DNA of 5,801 nt from the NCBI GenBank assembly GCA_018667995.1, contig JABIQT010001015.1, positions 1-5,801 on the forward strand, given 5' to 3'. This document shows positions 1-5,801 of this stretch, piece after piece. Each line of letters opens with the position of its first letter. Positions within the stretch are counted from its first letter, which is position 1. The notes beneath the pieces were generated by a model, which had not been told where the DNA came from, did not search any database, and saw only the letters and a list, made by a program, of their open reading frames with translations. Source of the DNA: Candidatus Latescibacterota bacterium (GTDB lineage: Bacteria > JAAXHH01 > JABIQT01). A program made the translations under genes and the position numbers.

Positions 1-2291
1 CCGCGACCGGGCGCGCATATCGCGACTAATCCCCCCGTCTTTGTATGGAAGCCTCACGGCTCCGATGACGATTTCACACTTACTGTATCACGCAACAAGG
101 ATCTCTCCGATCCTGTTCTGATGATCGAAGACTACGGCGAACCGGTGTACTTACCCACCGAGGCCTTAAAGCCAGGAACCTATTACTGGACCTGGTCCAC
201 CTCCTCCCACAGGGCGGACGTATTCTCATTTGAGGTACCGGCAAGCGCTGTGGTGCTCGAGGTGCCACCCGCGGCCGAATGGGTGAGCAGGATGCCTGCG
301 GACCATCCCAGGTTATTCACCCGGTCTGAGCATCTCCCAGGACTAAGAGAAGCGCGGCACTCGGAGAAGGCAGATCTGTGGCAAAAGCTTAAATCGGATG
401 CCGATGCCGTTCTGACCGAGCCTCACGAAACCGAGGAACCTCCCATTCTTCCCGATCGCCAAGCCGACTATCAGGCGTGGTTCAAGATCTGGTACCAGAT
501 CATGTGGGGTACGCGGGGATTCGTGAAGGGTGCGGCAACACTCGGACTGGCTTATCTGGCAGCGGAGAGAAAAGCTATGCGCTCGCCGCCTGCCAGCGTA
601 TGGTGTCGGTCGCAAAATGGGATCCGGAAGGGGGCAGTTACCTGGGGCACAACGACGAGGCCCACATGTCTGTAATCTGGCATGGCCCATCGGCATGCGA
701 CTGGGTATGGGACCAGTTCACCGACGATGAACGAGACCTGGTAATCGCGCAATACAGGGACCGTGGCCGAATAACTTTCGACCATATGCGAAACCGTGGA
801 TACTATGGCGTGACCCGCTTCGACTCCCACGCTGGCCGTGAAATCGTATTCCTCGCGAATGTGGCCTTTGTCTTCCATGACCATATCCCGGAAGCCCTGG
901 AATGGCTCACCTGGTTACGCCCGGTTCTTTGCGGTGTATGGCCTATCTGGGCCGAAGACGACGGCGCATGGGCGGAGGGACTGTCTTACGGTACGGCGTA
1001 TGTTGAGATTATGACGATGTTCGCCAGCGCTTTGAAGCATGGTGCCGGCATCGATCTGTATCGCCGTCCGTTCTGGCAGAACCATACCGAATGGCGCCGA
1101 CTCTGCCTTCCGCCCTACGCGGAGTGGATGGGATTTGGCGATCATTCCGAGCGCTGGGGATATACCTGGCTGAACAATGCAAACCTCATCGAAGTGATTG
1201 ACCGTGAGACCGGGGCATATGCCATGGGTGATCATATAGCAGCTTTCCGTAAGGAGGCTGAGCGTCTCTTCACTCCTCCGGAACGACAATCACCGGGCGT
1301 GTCTGCCCAACTGTACCTGACATCCGGCACAGAGACCCCGGAAGCGACCAAAAAGGAGACCACTGCCGGGCTACGCGTATTTCCCGAGGTAGGCTGGGCA
1401 GTCATCAGAACGGACCTGCAGCGGGCCGATCGCGATATCGCCTTTATCTTTCGCTCGTCCCCGTATGGTGCTGTAAGCCATTCGCATGCCAACAACAACG
1501 ATTTCATCCTGCATGTAGCAGGTAAAGTGATGGCCATGCCAAGCGGCTACTATGCTGGGTACGGTTCGGACCACCACGCCCATTGGGTTTGGCACACAAA
1601 GTCACACAACTGTATAACGCTGTCGGACGCGCCGCAAATTATGCGAAGTCACGATTCGCGGGGAATGGTAGATCATGTCTTCGAGGACGAGAAGTTGACC
1701 TACTTCAGGGGATTAGCCGATGCCAGCTATCAGGATCGCGCGGAACGATGTCGGCGCCACGTCTGTTTTCTCAGAGATCATAACTGCTTCCTGATGGTAG
1801 ATGAGTTCGTAGCCCGTCCGGAAATATCATCCTCAGTGCAGTGGAATATCCATTCCTGGAATCCTTTCACCGTGGACCATACAGGCAAGCGCTTTGTCAT
1901 AGAGCGGGACGGCAGCACGCTAAGTGCCCATCTCCTCCACCATCAGAATGGGTATTTTGCGATGTCCGACGGTTGGGATCCGCCTCCCACCAGCGCCAAA
2001 GCCAATCAGGAATGGCGTCAGCAATATCATCTGAGATACACGCCGTCGGGCCTGGAGCCACAACGTAACCTCGGTGTCTTGCTGTGTCCGGAGCACGAAA
2101 ATCTAACGCCGCCCCAAGTCACGACCGAGCGTACTGAAACCGCCGAAATAGCCCACATTGGTGGTGATACCGCTCTCGTCGGTCACGAATCCCGAATCTC
2201 TCATGGTGGGATTGACGTGGACGCCCTGATCATGCTCAATCTGGGAGATATCCAATACGTAATCACCGATACGGGTGTGCAGATCAACTAG
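1..2291 (+). CDS. PL15-like polysaccharide lyase (DUF4962 + heparinase II/III domains), 5' partial, interrupted by one frameshift
   Basis: Seen: frame 1 is open from base 1 to a stop at 673-675. Homologous sequence continues in frame 3 from about base 564 to TAG at 2289-2291. Joined, they give about 763 residues, close to the roughly 775 of Agrobacterium Atu3025 (PL15 exo-oligoalginate lyase, compared from memory), so little is missing at the N-terminus. The order is an N-terminal DUF4962-type beta module (opens PRPG, then ATNPPVFVW), a helical toroid, and a C-terminal heparinase II/III beta-sandwich. Candidate active-site residues on joined numbering are His277 in FDSHAGRE (828-830), Tyr330 in WAEGLSY (987-989), and His494 and His496 in SHSHANNNDF (1479-1487). 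The His-to-Tyr spacing of 53 residues nearly matches the 54 I count in Atu3025. Known: such enzymes cleave uronic-acid polysaccharides by beta-elimination. Inferred: substrate is alginate-like oligosaccharide or another uronate glycan. Any signal peptide lies outside the window. As written the gene gives two truncated proteins. Confidence 0.85.
559..575 (+). other. Frameshift site in the lyase gene (one base missing, frame 1 to frame 3)
   Basis: Frame 1 reads LGLAYLAA up to base 564 and then degenerates to a stop at 673-675. Frame 3 reads EKSYALAACQRM from 567 and continues with clear family sequence (VAKWDPEGG). The reading frame therefore changes within about 15 bases. A run of four A at 570-573 sits in this interval. 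Restoring a fifth A would give AAERKSYALAA in one frame with no other change. A deleted base slightly upstream (giving AxGEKSY) would do equally well. A homopolymer indel is typical of sequencing or assembly error, but also of slippage mutation. I see no canonical X XXY YYZ slippery heptamer in the zero frame. Confidence 0.8.
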
Positions 2292-2301
2292 CGGATCGGG
2301 C

Positions 2302-3039
2302 ATGGACGAATACATACTACCAATAACCATTGCAGTCTTGACGCTCGCCACACTGGGACATGCCATTTTCGGCTTCGGAGGCGGGTTGATCGCCATCCCG
2401 ATTCTGAGCATCCTCATAGGGGTGAGGGAGGCGGTGACGCTTTCCCTCGTTCAGCAGATGGTGACGGTCATACTTCTGAGCAGGACCCTTCGTCACGTGG
2501 ACTGGCAAATCACCGCGCCGCTATTGGTCGGCATGCTTCCCGGCACAATTGCAGGTATTGCGATGCTATCCTCGCTCAACGACACAGTGCTCCGCGTTTC
2601 CCTATCGGTCTTTATCTTCCTGTACCTCGTAAAATCCATTGGCTTTCCGAATCTCGTACTGGCAGGCATTCGGCATAGAGGGTGGGGGGCGTTTGCCGGA
2701 TTTCTCGGGGGATCATTTCAGGGACTGATTGGCACCGGTGGGCCACCTGTGGTGATGTACCTCAATGAAACCGCTTCGAGCAAAGACGTCTTCCGCGCAG
2801 GGCTCTTGTTGCTTCTTGCAGTGAGTAACATAGTACGACTTGGTATTTCAGTTCCGGCCGGTTTGTTCACAGATTCCGTAATCGAAGCAAGCCTCTACAC
2901 CATGCCATTTTTCCTGATAGCGATGTGGATTGGCGACAAGCTGATGAGTCGCATAGACGAAAAACACTATACCAATGCCGTCTACGTCGTTCTCACTATC
3001 TCACTAATACTTCTCTTGGCAGAAGTCGTTCGCTCATGA
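2302..3039 (+). CDS. TauE/SafE-family membrane carrier (sulfite/organic anion export type)
   Basis: This 245-residue protein is hydrophobic throughout and of normal length for the family. Known: TauE/SafE proteins are inner-membrane carriers proposed to move sulfite, sulfoacetate or similar anions, often with an internal duplication. Seen: the two halves each carry a glycine-rich motif, GFGGGLIAIP (residues 24-33) and GTGGPPVVMY (144-153), the family hallmark. Likely membrane segments lie near residues 5-40 (with the first motif), 46-60, 72-89, 96-115, 128-150, 165-185, 196-215 and 225-242. ATG at 2302 is chosen because the hydrophobic segment follows directly. A GTG at 2275 would add nine polar residues and overlap the lyase. 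The Shine-Dalgarno is weak (GGATCGGG just before the start). The gene starts 10 bases after the lyase stop and overlaps the next gene by 4, so the three are probably cotranscribed. The cargo cannot be told from sequence. Confidence 0.87.
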   Translation: MDEYILPITIAVLTLATLGHAIFGFGGGLIAIPILSILIGVREAVTLSLVQQMVTVILLSRTLRHVDWQITAPLLVGMLPGTIAGIAMLSSLNDTVLRVSLSVFIFLYLVKSIGFPNLVLAGIRHRGWGAFAGFLGGSFQGLIGTGGPPVVMYLNETASSKDVFRAGLLLLLAVSNIVRLGISVPAGLFTDSVIEASLYTMPFFLIAMWIGDKLMSRIDEKHYTNAVYVVLTISLILLLAEVVRS

Positions 3040-3809
3040 CCGTAGCCCTTCAGAATGCCCCAATGATCGAAGAAATTGAGGCCGCATCGCTCAAGGCCTG
3101 GCCGGATCTGGACCACGTCGAAGACGACGGATGGGTTCTTCGGTTTGCGAACGGATATACCAAGCGGGCTAACTCGGTTAACGTGCTCCGCGGCAGCAAA
3201 GGAAACATCGACGAGAAGATAGCCCGCTGCGAGACGGCCTATGCCGATCGTGGCCAACCTGCTATATTCCGAATCACCCCCCTCTCAATGGTGGATCAAC
3301 TGGACGACCGTCTGTCCATCCTGGGATATCGCCGCATCGACACATCGCTTGTACAGTACCGCTCTTGCAGCGATCCAAACATCGACCCCCTATTACAGAC
3401 GATCCATTCAATTTTTCTCTCGGATTGGCTGCAAGCCTATATAGCCTGCAGCCAAGAACAGACAGCCGACCACGCCACCCATATGCGAATTCTGGAGGCC
3501 ATAGACTCCCCAAGGATAACGGGGGGCCTGAAAGCCGGAACGGCCACGGTTGCCTGTGGTTTAGGGGTAGTGAATGGAGATTATCTGGGCCTTTTCGGCT
3601 TGATTACTGCTTTCGCTCACAGGAGGAAGGGTTACGGAATGACCCTCGTTGCGAGCATGCTGAAATGGGGACGATCCCAGGGGGCTTCTCGCGCCTATCT
3701 TCAAGTTGTGGAAGAGAACGCCGCGGCACTTAGTCTGTACGATCGTCTCGCCTTCCAAACGCTGTATCGGTACTGGTACCGGGTACCTCGCAACTGGCCT
3801 GATATTTAA
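3036..3809 (+). CDS. GNAT-family N-acetyltransferase
   Basis: A 257-residue protein. The N-terminal part carries DGWVLRFANGYTKRANSVN (residues 31-49), a signature I recognise from a conserved group of bacterial GNAT proteins of about 250 residues. The C-terminal half (about 150-250) is the catalytic GNAT fold. Motif A is RRKGYG at 196-201 (the acetyl-CoA pyrophosphate loop, Q/R-x-x-G-x-G/A type), and the final motif is VEENAAALSLYDRLAF at 225-240. Known: these enzymes transfer acetyl from acetyl-CoA to an amine. The substrate of this subgroup is unknown to me. The ATG at 3036 is chosen because it overlaps the upstream TGA as ATGA, a normal arrangement for translational coupling. An in-frame ATG at 3063 is an alternative. 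It is the last gene of the probable lyase-carrier operon. A direct role in sugar use is not evident; amino-sugar or amino-acid acetylation is possible but unsupported. Confidence 0.87.
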   Translation: MTVALQNAPMIEEIEAASLKAWPDLDHVEDDGWVLRFANGYTKRANSVNVLRGSKGNIDEKIARCETAYADRGQPAIFRITPLSMVDQLDDRLSILGYRRIDTSLVQYRSCSDPNIDPLLQTIHSIFLSDWLQAYIACSQEQTADHATHMRILEAIDSPRITGGLKAGTATVACGLGVVNGDYLGLFGLITAFAHRRKGYGMTLVASMLKWGRSQGASRAYLQVVEENAAALSLYDRLAFQTLYRYWYRVPRNWPDI

Positions 3810-3824
3810 GGAATCACCCCCAGA

Positions 3825-3842
3825 CAGCTTGGCGCCAAGTTG
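3825..3842. repeat. Near-perfect 18-base inverted repeat between the GNAT and lipoprotein genes
   Basis: The core CTTGGCGCCAAG at 3828-3839 is a perfect 12-base palindrome. Flanking bases extend it to 18 with one imperfect pair (CAG on the left, TTG on the right, which is a G-U wobble in RNA). It lies 15 bases after the GNAT stop and about 80 bases before the lipoprotein start. A dyad this compact could be a regulator operator for the downstream gene. As RNA it could fold with a tight four-base loop. No run of T follows, so it is not a standard intrinsic terminator. Its role is unproven. Confidence 0.5.
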
Positions 3843-3920
3843 AGGCTGAGAACCAGAAGATCAACCATCGGGCGTTGCAATAATAGTCGCCAGCCACGCG
3901 CCTAATGCAAGCGAGCTCGG

Positions 3921-5039
3921 ATGCCCAGAAAAAACCTCCCAGTCCTGTATACGACGCTAACGTACGTCATCCTGGCGTTAGTCTCCTGCCAGGATGAATC
4001 TACGTCTTTGACTCCAGCCGCAACCCAGCCTGAGTTTGCCGATCTGGTGGTCCGACTATCGGAACCGGGTGGATACTTCGATACCGACAATCTAATCTCA
4101 AACGAGGCCTCCTATCTGCATGTATCGGACGCTTTGGATAGCCTCGGCCTCGTCGGTGGGGCCTACCTGGGAGTGGGGCCCGATCAGAATTTCTCCTACA
4201 TCGCCCGCACCAAACCGTCTTACGCCTTCCTAGTAGATATCAGACGAGACAACATGCTGCAGCACTTGTTCTTTAAGGCACTTTTCACGCTCTCTGAAGA
4301 CAGGCTGGCGTTCCTCTGCCGCCTTTTTGGCAAGAGCGAACCACCGGCAAGTGAATCGGAAAGACCGTCTGGGATCAGAGAGATTGTGGCCTATGTTGAT
4401 TCCGCGCCCAGATCAGAGAATTCTGTCATGGATGAGGTACTCGACAGAGTAGACACCTTCGGCCTACAGCTAGCAGCAAGGGACCGTGAGACCATCGCTC
4501 GGATTCACCATATCTTTGTCGACCGCGGGATGGATCTGCAGTTCAACTCCCACAATCGGAATCCGTTGCCGGACTACCCCACATACCGGGACTTAACGCT
4601 GGAAAGATCGCATAGCGGGGCATTCGCTAGCTATCTAGCCGATGAGACTGCCTACCAGTTTCTGAAGTCTATGCACGTTACCAACAGGATCATTCCCGTA
4701 GTCGGAGATCTGGCCGGGCCGAAAGCACTGAGGTCCATCGCTCGATTCCTCAATGAACGGCAGCTGAAAGTCTCCGCTTTCTACACATCCAATGTGGAAT
4801 TCTACCTGATGTCGCAGGGCCAATTTGCGAATTTCATCGAGAACGTCTACGGGTTACCCACGCACGAAAAAAGCGTGATAATACGGAGCTACTTCAACCG
4901 ATGGGCCACCCATCCAGAATCTGTACCAGGCTATTCGAGTACACAGCTTCTGCAGCCCATAGACGACATGACACGGGGATTTGAGACAGGGGTTATCAAG
5001 ACGTATCTGGATTTGGTGTACGCGGGATATGACAGGTGA
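3921..5039 (+). CDS. Predicted lipoprotein of a conserved unnamed family with a methyltransferase-like Rossmann core
   Basis: A 372-residue protein. Residues 1-22 form a lipoprotein signal peptide: a basic start (PRK), a hydrophobic stretch, and lipobox LVSC with Cys23. Residue +2 is Gln, not Asp, so outer-membrane or surface anchoring is expected in a Gram-negative cell. The mature part has a conserved-looking block SEPGGYFDTDNLISNE (47-62), a glycine-rich turn GAYLGVGPDQNFSYIA (80-95), and a strand ending in an acid, AFLVDIRRDN (102-111). The glycine loop plus following acidic strand end resembles motifs I and II of Rossmann SAM-dependent methyltransferases. The C-terminal half includes FYTSNVEFYL near residue 290. 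I recall similar proteins, annotated LIC_10091-type or hypothetical, but cannot confirm this here. Activity is unknown. ATG 3921 is the only start that supplies the signal peptide; the Shine-Dalgarno is weak. It is separated by 111 bases from the GNAT gene, so it may have its own promoter. Confidence 0.83.
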   Translation: MPRKNLPVLYTTLTYVILALVSCQDESTSLTPAATQPEFADLVVRLSEPGGYFDTDNLISNEASYLHVSDALDSLGLVGGAYLGVGPDQNFSYIARTKPSYAFLVDIRRDNMLQHLFFKALFTLSEDRLAFLCRLFGKSEPPASESERPSGIREIVAYVDSAPRSENSVMDEVLDRVDTFGLQLAARDRETIARIHHIFVDRGMDLQFNSHNRNPLPDYPTYRDLTLERSHSGAFASYLADETAYQFLKSMHVTNRIIPVVGDLAGPKALRSIARFLNERQLKVSAFYTSNVEFYLMSQGQFANFIENVYGLPTHEKSVIIRSYFNRWATHPESVPGYSSTQLLQPIDDMTRGFETGVIKTYLDLVYAGYDR

Positions 5040-5264
5040 TGGGTGCACACGAATTCCGCGAGCACCGGGTCCAGGTGTACCAATAGACGAGGTGGCCCTC
5101 ACCCAAGGCAAGTGGAGATCCCGGACAGGGCTGCAGCGGATGACATTTTCCGGAGCAGCGAAAGTGTGTTCAGATCTTTGATGTGATTCTAAAGGGATCA
5201 GCAACTGCTCAGCCACAGAATCCAGGCATAAGCAGTCGAATCTTGACGTAAGAAAACAAGAGAT

Positions 5265-5283
5265 TGGCCGGGCTTTGCCCCCA
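5265..5283 (-). terminator. Weak candidate terminator for the right-edge minus-strand gene
   Basis: On the minus strand, 22 bases after the TGA of the right-edge gene, GGGC-AAA-GCCC can pair, with three more pairs across a two-base bulge. A T-rich tract (containing CTCTTGTTTT) follows at about 5249-5258. The stem is short and bulged and the T tract is interrupted, so this is a tentative call. The rest of 5040-5304 shows no convincing gene, RNA or stronger hairpin. Confidence 0.3.
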
Positions 5284-5304
5284 CATAGAAATGGCACCAC
5301 CCAA

Positions 5305-5801
5305 TCAGTTTGAGTCATCCGGCGTTTCTAAGATGATAGTCCGTTCCGTTTCGCGATCTTTGCGTATTTCGACCTGTCGAGATCGTTCAACAGCTCTGGC
5401 TCTTCGGACGGCCGATTCGATCTCGATTTCCATGGTCCGCACCACGCTAACTTCGGCCTGCAGAGCTCGCTCTGCAGTGCGCGCCATACGTGATTCTTCA
5501 GCCAGCGTCTCTCGGATCTCAATGCGTTCTATTGCCTCTCTGTCTCGATTTCGGCTATCCCGGAGACGCCCTTCCTCCTGTAGGGTGCGTTCCACGTTTC
5601 TATTCTCGCGCTCAATTTCCATCTGACTACGGGCCTCACCACGATCGTCCTCATCCAACACCCTTCGAGCACGATCCTGCCGGGCAATTTCCCGCCCGCT
5701 GCGCGTTTCCGCCCGATCTTCACGGACTTCTGCACGCTCCATGAGCCGTTCCGTACGTTCCCGAATCCTTACTTCGTCACGGGCCCTATCCTGACCGAAC
5801 G
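5305..5801 (-). CDS. Arg/Glu-rich coiled-coil protein of unknown function, C-terminal part (5' end outside window)
   Basis: The minus-strand frame is open from the right window edge to TGA at 5305-5307, giving 164 residues of C-terminal sequence. There is a Met codon at 5740-5742, but the frame and the same composition continue upstream of it (for example DRARDEVRIRERTER), so the true start is probably beyond the window. The last 145 residues contain about 33 Arg and 29 Glu, only one Lys, three Gly and one Pro, and no Cys, His, Phe, Tyr or Trp. This predicts a long, nearly charge-balanced, continuous helix or coiled coil, ending in a short polar tail (TPDDSN). No catalytic motif or membrane segment is visible. 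Similar tails occur on some multi-domain membrane or regulatory proteins, so the missing N-terminus may hold the functional domain. The opposite strand also has a long Ser/Arg-rich open frame, but that is the expected shadow of an Arg/Glu-rich gene. It is convergent with the lipoprotein gene. Confidence 0.65.
   Translation of the reverse strand, partial: FGQDRARDEVRIRERTERLMERAEVREDRAETRSGREIARQDRARRVLDEDDRGEARSQMEIERENRNVERTLQEEGRLRDSRNRDREAIERIEIRETLAEESRMARTAERALQAEVSVVRTMEIEIESAVRRARAVERSRQVEIRKDRETERTIILETPDDSN

Noticed and set aside
477-570. ATG at 477 as the true start of a 604-residue lyase.
   Set aside because: Between 477 and about 563 the family-like sequence is in frame 1 (QIMWGTRGFVKGAATLGLAYL), not in this frame; the apparent start is a by-product of the frameshift.
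2275-2301. GTG start giving the TauE/SafE protein nine more residues.
   Set aside because: The added residues are polar and precede the first membrane segment; ATG at 2302 fits the family better and avoids overlap with the lyase end.
3271-3821. The 11-base string GAATCACCCCC occurs at 3271-3281 and 3811-3821.
   Set aside because: An 11-base repeat is expected by chance a few times in a window of this size; no flanking similarity.
3881-3886. TAATAG as a possible -10 element for the lipoprotein gene.
   Set aside because: No -35-like hexamer at a suitable distance and a poor match to the consensus; not enough to call a promoter.
5039-5086. A 15-codon open frame starting at an ATG that overlaps the lipoprotein stop (TGATG).
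   Set aside because: Too short, with no recognisable motif or ribosome site beyond the overlap; likely chance.
5264-5626. A 120-residue plus-strand Ser/Arg-rich open frame opposite the right-edge gene.
   Set aside because: It is the mirror of an Arg/Glu-rich frame (GAA/GAG and CGN codons read in reverse). The minus frame is open through to the window edge and has a more protein-like helix composition.

Overview
The window holds five protein-coding regions and no RNA genes, CRISPR array, insertion sequence or integrase that I can see. GC content is moderate, roughly the mid-fifties percent by eye. Gene content (a PL15/heparinase-type lyase, a TauE/SafE carrier, a lipoprotein of a conserved unnamed family, an Arg/Glu-rich coiled-coil protein) suggests a free-living Gram-negative heterotroph. 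A Bacteroidota/Rhodothermia-like, Gemmatimonadota-like or Latescibacterota-like lineage would fit, but no marker gene fixes this.

Left block, bases 1-3809, + strand, probably one transcription unit. (i) A polysaccharide lyase of the DUF4962 plus heparinase II/III type, closest in my memory to Agrobacterium Atu3025 (family PL15, oligo-alginate lyase). It is cut by the window start and broken by one -1-type frameshift near base 570. (ii) A TauE/SafE membrane carrier starting 10 bases after the lyase stop. (iii) A GNAT-family N-acetyltransferase whose ATG overlaps the carrier stop by four bases (ATGA). The lyase would release unsaturated uronic-acid sugars. The carrier may move a small organic or sulfur anion. 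The acetyltransferase substrate is unknown.

Middle block, bases 3810-3920: a 111-base gap with a near-perfect 18-base inverted repeat, which could be an operator or a hairpin. It is followed by a 372-residue + strand gene for a predicted lipoprotein. This has a clean lipobox and, after it, a glycine-rich motif plus a downstream acidic strand end that look like a Rossmann/methyltransferase fold.

Right block: about 265 bases without a convincing gene, then a convergent - strand gene running off the right edge. It encodes a low-complexity Arg/Glu-rich helix with almost no lysine and no aromatic residues in its last 145 residues.

I see no clear new defence or mobile system. The points most worth a second look are the frameshift in the lyase, the lipid-anchored methyltransferase-like protein, the Arg/Glu helix protein and the palindrome at 3825-3842.
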